A stretch of DNA of 64,000 bases from Aquila chrysaetos chrysaetos (Eukaryota > Chordata > Aves > Accipitriformes > Accipitridae). Under the pieces are notes generated by a model. That model did not search any database, had not been told where the DNA came from, and saw only the letters and a list, made by a program, of their open reading frames with translations. Shown in pieces: positions 35,705-44,836 of the stretch. The stretch lies in contig NC_044005.1 of assembly GCF_900496995.4 (NCBI RefSeq), positions 26,975,363 through 27,039,362 of the forward strand, written 5' to 3'. The stretch's first letter is position 1, and every line of letters begins with the position of its first letter. The position numbers were made by a program, and so were the translations under genes.

Positions 35705-37883
35705 TCAGCAGCGCCTCCTCTGAGGTGGGGGTGGGGGTCTATTTTTGACAGTTTTGCATTTGGGAATGTGTCTCTCAGCTGCTTGGGGAGCAAATTGGCG
35801 CCTGCAGTAAGGACAGGCAACATAATCTGGGTTTTCAATGGGAGGCAATGGGGGCAGGTCGGACACCTTTCCTCCTTTGGAGAGGACTTGCTGCACCTGG
35901 CGGGCCTGGCGCAGGGTCTGGATGAAAACCTCGTGCTTCTGTCTCCAGTTGTTCCTTCTGGGTGGCGTATTCTGCAGAAGAGAAAGGCAGTCAGAGCAAC
36001 TGGCACCACCGTCAGCCTCCATTCTCAATCTTACACTCAGGGTCCAACTCAGGTCACCCATCCCTGGATATTCCCTGTTGATGTAAAACCCTCCCTGAGA
36101 AGCTGAGTCCCACGAAGGGGATCAAAAAGACCAGCATCAAGGGGGATTTGAAGGAAATACTGATGGATACATCAACACTTAGAAAGAGGTTGAGAATAAC
36201 CAGAAAAGCAAGCAGTAGGGCCAAGGAACTGCAGAGGGTTGCTATAGCTGCTTTGCAGGAACAGAGCTGCATGTTTCCACTGCCTTAGTTTTAATAGCCT
36301 GTGTCACTACCTGGATTTTCAGCCAGTTCCCTGCAGCCCCTGATGTTGCAGAGCTTTACTGCAGCAGACCCAGTCTGAATCCTGAGCATCCTGACTATGC
36401 AAGGAGTGAGCTTTCTCCAGGAGTACACCCTTGACACAATACAAAGACAAGTCAGTTAGGACCCCTGCCACCCACCTATTAGATTTTAAATGGATCTATT
36501 TATCCATGGCAAGAACCTTTCAAGGCAATAGCTGGACTGTATCCCTTAGCCCCATGTACGCGTGAAGGCGCTCACATCTCACTCGGAATTAGATGTTGGG
36601 GTGGAATGAACATAAGTAGTAGACGTGGATTGAGGGAGGCAAAGGGACTGCATGTTACCTGAGGCCTCTCTGAGCTTTTCCACTGCTGATACTCTTCCAG
36701 TTCTGTGCCCCTAGCTCTGGCCTTGCTGGAGTCAAATGCTTTCCTCTTGGAGCCTTGGCTCTTGCTGCAGATACTTGTGTGCTTCTCAAGCCTGGTGCTG
36801 AGAAACTTACGTCCGCAGAAGCTGCACTGTCCGAGCCCCCCCCTGCTCCACAGCACTGGCAGCCTGCATGTACAGCACCTCTGCAGACAGGTGGTCACCA
36901 GACTCTCGGTCTGAGAGGGCAGAGGGAGAAGGGCTGCATTTTAGGGCCAGCTTTGAACAAGATGCTAAACGCTCCATGGGCTTGTGGTCTCGAATTTTGC
37001 TGTTGCTGGCCACCAACCGCTCCTTCTTAAGTTTCCCCATAGCCAGCTCTTGGGGGTAGAGAGTGGTGCCAGGCTTGGGAACAGTGGCCTCTGCAGACTG
37101 CACCCCGCCAAAGACCCCATCACCTGGCCTGACTGCAACTCTGAACATTTTCTCTTCAGGGTGCCTTGCGGCTTTTCCCTCATGGGTCTTCTCCACTTTG
37201 TCTCTTCTCTCCTCTGTCTCAACAAGCTCCTTCTCTCTTTGAATCCTCCGAAGCTCCTCCTTCGTTCTCCTCAGCTTCTCTCTCAGGAGGGCCTCTTTCT
37301 TTCGAATTTCCTCTTCCAGGTTCCGTCCATCTGCCTCCAACTTGAGGATGTAGGCCAGCTCTCTCCTGTATAGATGGGAGGCTGACTGTTTAGGCTCTGC
37401 TGTCCAAGGAGAGAGCACTGCAGCTAGCTGAGACCTCCCTGCTGGAGGCTTCCCTTTGCTCATTGAGCTAGGCCTACTATTTGGACCTTCCTCCATGTAT
37501 GGGGAACTTTTGGGCTGTGCTGTTTTGACCACTGGAACACTCACACCCTTGTGGTGAAGGATTGGTTTCAGGGGATGGGCACGATCCACTCCTTCTTTCT
37601 GTATGGCTACTGATTTAGCTGGCAGAGTCTTGGTCTGGCTGGTGAAATACTTGCTCTGCAGTCCAGCTGAACAGAAGTCTCTGTGCCTGGAGCCGTGTTG
37701 ACTGCTTTCTGCAGAAAGAGAATATGAATAGCTTCGGCTCTTTCGGGCATAGAGATCCTTTAAACCTTCCTCTTTGTCAGGTATGAGTTCATGCTGATAG
37801 TTGTTCTTCTGGTGTTCCAGCTGGGAACTGGGAACAAGCTTAGCAGCTGCCACCACAGAATCCACCGGTGGAAACAAAGCCAT
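35705..37883 (-). pseudogene. ZC2HC1C: ZC2HC1C, zinc finger C2HC-type containing 1C; one-base frameshift in a G8 run
   Basis: Two coding exons on the minus strand: 37883-36659 and 35971-35705 (TGA at 35707-35705), joined by GT-AG splicing. ZC2HC1C (FAM164C) is a conserved protein with two C2HC zinc fingers; its function is poorly known. Visible parts: Ser/Tyr-rich N-terminal region, a charged coiled coil at about residues 186-240 (LEEEIRKKEALLREKLRR), finger 1 CSFCGRKF-H-C about residue 350, the GSKRKAFDSS motif, and finger 2 CPYCRRQF-H-C about residue 461. Both fingers read C-x2-C-x11-H-x3-C. Exon 1 is 1225 bases, one more than a whole number of codons: the frame is lost at a run of eight C (plus strand, 36836-36843). 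Seven would restore a 496-residue protein. All else is intact, so an assembly indel is as likely as true loss. The start has an in-frame TGA directly before it. Confidence 0.85.
35972..36658 (-). other. ZC2HC1C: ZC2HC1C intron between the coding exons
   Basis: Minus-strand donor GTAACA follows the CAG at 36659, and the acceptor CTGCAG ends at 35972. The junction falls between codons (Gln|Asn). Nothing else is seen in this intron. Confidence 0.85.
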
Positions 37884-38385
37884 TCAGTGCCTGAGAAAGA
37901 GCCTGAGGTTAGAAGCAAAGTCATTACAGACTGTCTTATCCAAAACTGGACAACTTTTCTCCTAACAGTCTACACCTGGAGGCTACAATGAGAGGCTATA
38001 ATAAATATTAGCAACAGTTTTGTAACTTTTCTGGGATCTGTAAATCTTTACATTCCTTCCACCTAGGGAGCTCCCATGCTGCCTCTTCCAGTCCCAATCA
38101 TTTATGCAGCCAGAAATAAAATATGCTTTTATTTCGCTTTCTGTCTGAGCCCGGTGTTATCATGGTGGCAGCAGAAGTATGCTGTACTGCCAGAGAAATT
38201 GTTATACTCCCCCAGGGTGTTTCCCGTAGCGTGTCCCTTCAGTTTTGACAGTGTAGCATGCAGGTCTGACAGGCAGGCGTCCGGTAAAGCTCGGTACAAT
38301 CTTCCCGTGGCTCGTTCTACCACATCCCCCGGAGCGTGCCAGGTACCCACGCCGCAGGCCGGCCCCGCGGGGCGAGCGGGGTTAC

Positions 38386-38700
38386 CTGCGGGGCTGCGGC
38401 CGGCGCTCTGCCCGGCCTCCTCGGCAAGCTGCGTCGCCACCCGTTTCGCTTATCGGTCTCCCATCGCCCGAGAGACCCGGCACCTCCTCCTCCTCCTCCT
38501 GCTGCTGCTGCTGCTGCTGCTGCCCTCCGCCCTCGCCCCGGGGCAGCGCGGAGCTCTGCCCGCCGCCCGCGCCCGCCGCCGCCCGGGCCGCCGTGTTGAC
38601 GGCTGTTGCCTGGAGACAGGCACGCGAAGGCCAGTTCCTGCGCCGCTCTCGCCGGTGAGCGGCCTCTCGATGGTTGCTCCGCCACGCTCCCCTTCCACTC
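38386..38700 (-). other. ZC2HC1C: Probable 5' UTR exon of ZC2HC1C
   Basis: On the minus strand a good donor (CCGCAG|GTAACC) lies at 38386/38385, and an acceptor (TTTCTCAG) lies seven bases upstream of the ZC2HC1C ATG, ending at 37891. Joining them would put a GC-rich leader from the divergent CpG island onto the coding exon. None of the three frames of the leader enters the coding frame, because TGA immediately precedes the ATG. The outer end of this exon is unknown. Inferred, not proven. Confidence 0.5.
38483..38522 (+). repeat. Trinucleotide tract (CCT)6 then (GCT)7 in the divergent promoter
   Basis: Six CCT units (38483-38500) run directly into seven GCT units (38501-38521) plus GC. On the minus strand this is CAG/AGG repeat lying inside the probable ZC2HC1C leader. 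An ATG-initiated minus-strand frame through it would read eight Gln followed by five Glu, but that frame does not join the coding frame. Confidence 0.95.
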
Positions 38701-38947
38701 CGCTCTCTGGAGGACCCCACCTCTATGGCCGGGTAGGGGCGATTGGCCGGAGGGCGAGTCAATATTTATTATTCATGAGGCGGTTAACGAGGGACCGGCC
38801 TCTCCCGGGTCCTGGCTCTTGATTGGCCCCAGGCGCGGACACGGCCACGCCCCCAGCGCGAGCCGAGCCGAGCCGCGCCGCGCAGGCGCAGCGGGGTGTG
38901 CGGCGGAGGCAGCCCGAGGAGGAGGAGGGAGCGGCGGCGCCGGCGCC

Positions 38948-39683
38948 ATGGCGGAGGGCGAGGGCCTGGTCTCGGTGGACTACGAGGTGTTCGGCAGGGT
39001 GCAGGGCGTTTTCTTCCGCAAGTACACCCAGGTGCGGGGCGCGGTCCCGCGTGCCCCTTCCTGAGGGGCGGCCTGCCTGGTGCAGTGCGCGGCGCTTTCC
39101 GTTAGCGCCGGCGGCGCTGCGGCGGTTCCTGTGGGCGCCTCGGTGGGGCTGAGCCACGGGCGGGCTGGGTGGCGGCCACGGCTCCTGCCGCGTCTGAATG
39201 GGGGCTGTCGTCTCTCAGGGCTGCTGGCGGCCTGTGCCGCGTTATGTAAGCACGGCTGAAAACTGCGTTTCAGCCCCGGTTTTTCGCGTGAAAGAATATT
39301 AATGAATAGTCGGGTGAATCCTCTGCTGCTCTCCTGCTGCCTGAGCCGTAGGAACTTCCTTGGAGGTCTGTGTCTTACCTATAAAGTGGACTCCTGTATG
39401 CGAATGTCACTCTGTAGCTCTCTTACAGTTTGGATTAATCTCATTTTGCTCTGCATTGTCTCTTCAGGGGGAGGCTAAGAGGCTAGGACTCGTTGGCTGG
39501 GTCCAAAATACTAGCCACGGCACCGTGCAAGGACAAATTCAGGGTCCACCGGCCAGGGTACGGGAGCTACAGGAATGGCTCAGGAAGGTAGGAAGCCCCC
39601 AGTCCCGCATCAGCCAGGCAGAGTTCAGCAATGAGAAGAAGATCACGGCGCTGGAGCACAAGGACTTCCAGATTTTGAAATAA
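38948..39683 (+). CDS. ACYP1: ACYP1, acylphosphatase 1 (two exons)
   Basis: Small cytosolic enzyme that hydrolyses the carboxyl-phosphate bond of acylphosphates. Exons 38948-39031 and 39468-39683 (TAA at 39681-39683) join in phase 0 to give 99 residues, the usual length of the family. The acylphosphatase signature GRVQGVFFRKYTQ is present with the catalytic Arg24, followed by GLVGWVQNT with the catalytic Asn42 and GTVQGQIQGP. The C-terminus ends FQILK, like vertebrate common-type enzymes. The start has a strong Kozak context (GCCATGG). It is transcribed away from ZC2HC1C from the shared CpG island. The intron (39032-39467) is 436 bases and shows nothing else. There is no sign of decay. Confidence 0.96.
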
Positions 39684-39892
39684 CCTTGTCCAGGAAGAAG
39701 CAAAAGCTGAAGCATGAGCTGCCCTCACACAACATTGTCCCTCTTCCCCATTTGTTCAGTCAGCCAATATGCAGCTCTAGAGAACTTTATTTTATTACAT
39801 TTTTAATTTATTAGTTTGTTGTACTGTTAGTCTAACTCCTGGCCTTTCATAAAATTTTGGCAGGCAGAGGAAGAGCTGTGCTACCTTTATTA

Positions 39893-39898
39893 AATAAA
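39893..39898 (+). terminator. ACYP1: Polyadenylation signal of ACYP1
   Basis: AATAAA lies about 210 bases after the ACYP1 stop and is followed by GGGGTTGTTC and TGTCTATTTCTGAATGTCTGTG, a GU-rich downstream element. A second AATAAA at 40119-40124 could give a longer 3' UTR that ends only about 40 bases before the MLH3 CpG island. Confidence 0.75.
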
Positions 39899-40159
39899 GG
39901 GGTTGTTCAGGGACACAGTGTCTATTTCTGAATGTCTGTGCAGAGTGGTGTTTGAGTAGTCGTACGTGAGTAAAATTCCTGATTTGTATAGCGTTGTGCT
40001 CGCTTGAAGGAAATCAGAGAATCGATGCTGATGTGAAAAATTGCTGAAAACGTTATTTCTGTGCTCTGAATGCCTCAGAAACAACTTACTTTGTTCCAGA
40101 ACTTTATTTTTAATTTAGAATAAAACTTCTTGGAGCTTCCTGCTTGCGTGGAATGGATG

Positions 40160-40900
40160 CGTCATACGGGGGTTGAGCGGATCGCGGCCCTTCGAGGGTG
40201 ATCCTCTTGCCGGTACCTGTCCCTGCGGGATCGTGTGGTGTTACGAGCGGCCCCTGCTGCCGCTCCGAGGGCAAAGGCCCGGGGAAGGGGTCCTTCCCGC
40301 GGCCGTTCCTCGCTCCCGTCCGCCTGTGCCCGCCGGCGGCCAGGCCGGGGACGGGAACTACAGCTCCCAGCACGCACTGTTCGGAGGGGCACACCCCCCC
40401 GGGCCTGCCAGCAGCAACCGCGCAGGCGCCGTGTGTTCCCTGCCCGGGCCGTCGCGCGCCCTTTCCCTCCGGCAGGAGCCGCCTGCGGGCGCGGCAGCCC
40501 GCGACGGTTGGTCTCGCGCCGCGGCTGTTGAGGGGCCGCCCCGTTCCCCAGGCCAGCGGGTACCGAGGGGCTGAGAGCGGGAGGGGAGGGGGCGGGGTGG
40601 ACACGCCGCCCTGCGCTGCCGGTGGAGCGGGGCCGCCTCTCCTGTCAGCGCCCCGTCGCGGCGGGCGCCTGCCTCCCGGTGAGGGGAGGGCCTGCCTGCC
40701 CGCCGCTGCCGAGTGCCGTGGGGACGGCGTGTGGTAGCGAGCCCGGGCGCGGGTCTCGGCTGCCCCCCTCCGCCCCGGGGAGCCCCGGGGTACCTGTCAC
40801 ACAGCGGGGCACCGGGTCCCCCGAGACGGCCAGCAGCGCATGCGAAGCTGCGTGGGGAGCTCTGCGTGAGGGATGCGAGGAGGAATTGTATGCCCCCTCG
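40160..40900 (+). promoter_or_regulatory. MLH3: CpG island promoter and probable first exon of MLH3
   Basis: A very GC- and CpG-rich block begins about 40 bases after the last ACYP1 polyadenylation hexamer. It contains AACTACAGCTCCCAGCACGC at 40356-40375, a close match to the ZNF143/STAF (THAP11-linked) element ACTACAATTCCCAGCATGC, and an NRF1-like CGCGCAGGCGCC at 40419-40430. Both factor sites are typical of housekeeping CpG promoters close to the start site. A plausible donor for the non-coding first exon is CCCG|GTGAGG at 40679. No TATA box is seen. The first-exon ends are inferred. Confidence 0.65.
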
Positions 40901-41483
40901 AATACCACTAAGAAACCGGTAGTCATCAAGGACAGGACTGGAAAACAGTGGGATCTCTTTCATGTAAACGGTTTACTCAGTATCCCACACCTGTTCCCAA
41001 GTCCGCTGTATTCCTTTCTTGGATGAATTACAGCTGATGCTCTTTGGCCAGCATGAGGCATTGTGAATTTATGTGAGGAGATTGAGCTAAAAATGAGAGG
41101 AAGGCAGCTCTGCACCTGCTTCTTGGTGATGCCTTCTATATATTTTTGGTACAAATGGAAGCAGAAACCTTTTGCTTGCAGATCATTTGAGTTTAGCCTT
41201 ATCATGGCTGGAGTTTGGTTTAGGTATGTTAAATCTGAGAACCACATATTGTTAGTAAGGAGCATATACTCAGATTTTGGCCATTTACCCTGAAGGCACC
41301 AATGATGTGTAGTCAAAGCCTGAGCAGGAAAGTTATCACAGAAAAAGCCTCTGAATACTAGGAAGACTAATAAAAGTATATTTATGTGGGTAAATGGAAT
41401 AAAGAAAAGTTTTTTCAGGCCTTTAATTTTCTTTTTTTTTCCTTTTTTTTTTTTCCTCGCTCCAGGGAATTGCTTTAAGGAAC

Positions 41484-41495
41484 ATGGAGGAGTGA
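41484..41495 (+). other. MLH3: Minimal upstream ORF (ATG, two codons, stop) in the MLH3 leader
   Basis: MLH3 exon 2 begins after the acceptor ending at 41465. Within it an ATG at 41484 (A at -3, G at +4) reads Met-Glu-Glu and stops at 41493-41495, 43 bases before the main ATG at 41539. It lies in the mRNA if the acceptor call is right. Confidence 0.6.
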
Positions 41496-41538
41496 GCTCC
41501 CTGCAGTTTCTCAAGTTTCTCATCTGTCTGATTCTGAC

Positions 41539-44500
41539 ATGATCAAATGTTTGGTGGAAGATGTGCGAGCCAGGCTGCGTTCTGGAGTGACTATCAGCTC
41601 ACTGGGGCAGTGCGTTGAGGAGCTTGTCCTCAATAGCATCGATGCCAAAGCGACATGTGTAGCTATCAGGGTGGATTTGGAAGCTTTTAAGATCCAAGTG
41701 GTGGACAACGGCTCCGGAATGGGGAGAGAGGACTTAAATGCAATGGGAAAGCGGTACTTCACCAGCAAGTGCAGCTCAGTGGGAGACTTGGAGAACCTGA
41801 TGTTCTACGGCTTTAGAGGGGAGGCTGTAGCAAGCATAGCCAACATGGCCAGCATAGTGGAAGTTTCATCTAAGACCAGCAGGACAGCAAAAACATTTGT
41901 GAAACTATTTCACAACGGGCAGGCACTGGAAGTCTGTGAAGCTGAAGTGAGCAGACCAAGTGGTGGAACTACAGTCACCGTGTGTAATCTATTCCATCAG
42001 CTACCGGTGAGGAGAAAGTGTACGGATCCTGTGTTGGAATTTGAGAGAGTGAGACAGAAAGTAGAGGCTATTTCGCTGATGCATCCCTCTGTTTCACTTT
42101 CTTTAAGGAACGACTCTTCTTGTTCTATGGTGCTTCAGCTCCCTAAAACAAGAGATGTATACTCTCGGTTTTGTCAAATTTATGGACTGGGCAGATCGCA
42201 GAAGTTACGAGAAATCAATTATAAGTCTGGGGGATTTGCGCTAAGTGGTTATATCAGTATTGAAGGACATTACAACAAGAATATGCAGTTCTTGTATGTG
42301 AATAGAAGGCTTGTTTTAAAGACAAGACTACATAAACTAATTGATTTTTTATTAAGAAAACAAAGTGTCATTTGCAAGGCAAAAAGTGGCCCTGCAAGCA
42401 GACAGGCTAGTTCAAGTCCTGGTCGCCATCGTTGTGGCCCAGAGTTGTATGGGATCTTTATTCTCAATGTGACCTGTGCGTTCAGTGACTATGATGTGTG
42501 TCTGGAACCTGCAAAGACTCTAATTGAGTTCCAGAGCTGGGATGTTCTTCTAACATGCATAGAGGAAGGAGTGAAAGTATTTTTGAAACGAGAACATTTA
42601 TTTATTGAACCGTGTAGTGAGGACATCAGAGAATTTAATGAAGATAGTGACTTTTGTTTGTATAACGCTCCAGTTCTGAAGCCCTCACTCTCTGACGAGA
42701 AGAGCATCCAAGACAATTTTAAGAAAGCATGTGATGAAATTGTGGATTCCTATGAAATGTGTAACGTGCAATCAAAAGATGTCAAAAGGAAATCCATGAC
42801 TGCAAAAAAATCTTCGAATCTTATCGAGTCAAATAAAAATCTGGAGGAAACTGAAATCGCCCCACATCAGAAGATTGCTGAACCATCTGATCCATGTAGA
42901 AACAACAAAGTGGAGATTCCACTGCCCAGCAAAGATCACACAGCTTCTGATTTCATTATATCAGAGATCTCAGAGCAGGAGCCAAAAGACACCAACAGTT
43001 CCCAAAAAGCATCTGATACTCATCTGAAACCTTCAGAAAATCTTTGTTCCTCTTTTAGTGGAGGGGCCAGATCAGAAACAAGAAAAATAGACAGATGTGA
43101 CCTGCAGCATTGTGCAGAGAATTACGTAAAAGATATGGGAAGCCAGCAAGGCAAAGTAGTGCAGAAAAGCAACACAGTCCATATCTTAAATAATGATGTT
43201 ATTCAGTCGCTGTCTGAGAGAGAAGACCCTACCGAAACAGCAGTGGGACCTGAAACTGTCACTGGAAGTTCATTGATGGGACTATGTAATGCAAGAAGAG
43301 GAGACAGGGAAACAGCTGAAGTGATAGATGATGCTGGAAGAGGGGCTATTATTTCAGTGCCATTAAAATTGTGCTCTACAGGCCTTACAACACGTGTTAT
43401 GCAAAATGAGCCCCCATGTGAATGTGAGCAAACAGAAACAAATCTTGCATTAAACATGCAGTGTAGAGCTGGCCCTGTCAATGACAAGGATATTTTTGGC
43501 CACAAAATGAATTTTCCGATTCAGTCTTTAAATGCTAAGGATATTTCCAGTAATACAAATAAAGAATACACACCTCCTTACACCAGAGAAGTATGCATGG
43601 TTGATGGTGATGAGTGGTTAGAGAACAAAACTTTGTCAGATCAAGTGAGTGAGGAGATAGTTATGCCCATTGCCACCAGTAAAAGACATTATGAGACAAC
43701 AAATGTTACAGAATTGCCGCTGGCAACTTCTTCAGGTATTCCTCACCATGAAGTTATAAAAAGCACTAGAAGACAAATAGCTGTGCCAAGATCTCAGCCT
43801 TCTAAGAAGCTGAGCTTGTACACACAGCTAGGTTCGTTAGAAAAGTTCAGGAGATACTATGGGAGAGTCAAGTGCACAATATCAACACCGTTGTCAGAGA
43901 GGAGAGGATTTGATCGCCCGGTTTTTAATTCACAAGCTAATTGTGACTTTTCAAAGGATGAGAATGACAATCATGGTAGCTTGAGCACTTGTGAAACTCT
44001 GACTTTGGAAGGTACAGATTCTAATAATTGTAGCCAAGTTTTTGGTTCTTTGGAAGAGACTTCACTCTGCAGTGGAGAAACTTCACAGGACAAACAAGCC
44101 CTTTGTCAGAGTCCTTTGACGTTGTCTGATTACTCTCAGGTTAGTAAAATAAATATAAGTTGTAAAAGATGTCCAGGATCATTATCATCCAAACTGTCCA
44201 GAATGAAAAGTGACCACAAAGAAGTAGAGCAACTTGGTGAACAATTCCAAACAGATTCAAGTAGAAAAGATGACTACTCTTTTGATCTCGAATCTTCAAG
44301 TAATGATTTTTTGTACAGTGCTTGTCAAACATATAAATCTTCAGTGGGAAAAATGAAGGAATGTAATTACAGCATTTCTAAGGGGGGTGCATGGTGTCAA
44401 TCAGATGGTACGAGAGCAGAGTCCATGAAAAGTACTGTCAGCCCATCACCACTCAGCAGCATCGAAGGGGAGTACGCAGTCTCTTCAAGCAGTGTTTTAT

Positions 44501-44836
44501 CATTACCTCCTAAAAAGGATTGTACTAACATCATCTGTAGAGATAAAAGTACATTAGATGAATCCTCAGAACAAAATCTGAAAGATACTGAGGTTCCCCA
44601 TATGACCTTCCTAAGTAACTTGGAATTCTCTGCAGACAACACAAGCACAGGCAATCCCAGGAATGATTTGTGGTGTTCTGACTGGCTGCAAGATTTTGAT
44701 GTTTCATCGGGTAAGACAATATACATCAATAAAGCAACTGGACTGAGCATGTACCACACTCCTCCTACTGAAGGATTTCAAGCTGCCTGCATTCAAGATA
44801 TAACAACAATGGCCGTGAATGTTGTCTCAGAGAATG
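41539..44836 (+). CDS. MLH3: MLH3 exon 2: ATPase domain and linker
   Basis: One 3298-base coding exon (acceptor at 41465) encodes residues 1 to 1099 plus one base. ATPase motifs: [10 protein letters not shown] with catalytic Glu28 and Mg-binding Asn32, DNGSGM (Asp56, Gly58, Gly60), and YGFRGEA (Gly91-Ala96). Next come LPVRRK and FLYVNRR, typical of MutL N-terminal domains. The linker from about residue 360 is poorly conserved apart from two islands: [15 protein letters not shown] at about residue 755, and a WW-like stretch at residues 1045-1076. A coding A7 run lies near 42803. The exon ends with VSEN and splits the next codon after one base. Confidence 0.96.

Larger units (their letters stand above)
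38300..38947. promoter_or_regulatory. Divergent CpG-island promoter of ZC2HC1C (-) and ACYP1 (+)
   Basis: A GC- and CpG-rich island separates the head-to-head genes; the ZC2HC1C leader donor (38386) and the ACYP1 ATG (38948) are only about 560 bases apart. ATTGG (inverted CCAAT, NF-Y type) occurs at 38742-38746 and 38822-38826, 80 bases apart, flanking an AT-rich island TCAATATTTATTATTCATGA at 38759-38778. An NRF1-like CGCGCAGGCGCA lies at about 38879-38890, just before the ACYP1 ATG. A GTTGCCTGGAGAC word at 38602-38614 resembles half of an RFX X-box. Confidence 0.7.

Noticed and set aside
38317-38762. Overlapping minus-strand frames with poly-Ala, or poly-Gln/poly-Glu, in the divergent promoter
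   Set aside because: None joins the ZC2HC1C coding frame after splicing at 38386, and the main ATG is preceded by an in-frame stop. They are kept only as possible leader frames.
40960-41523. 187-codon open frame on the minus strand across MLH3 intron 1
   Set aside because: Its lysine-rich part is simply the antisense of the polypyrimidine tract before the exon 2 acceptor; nothing conserved is visible.
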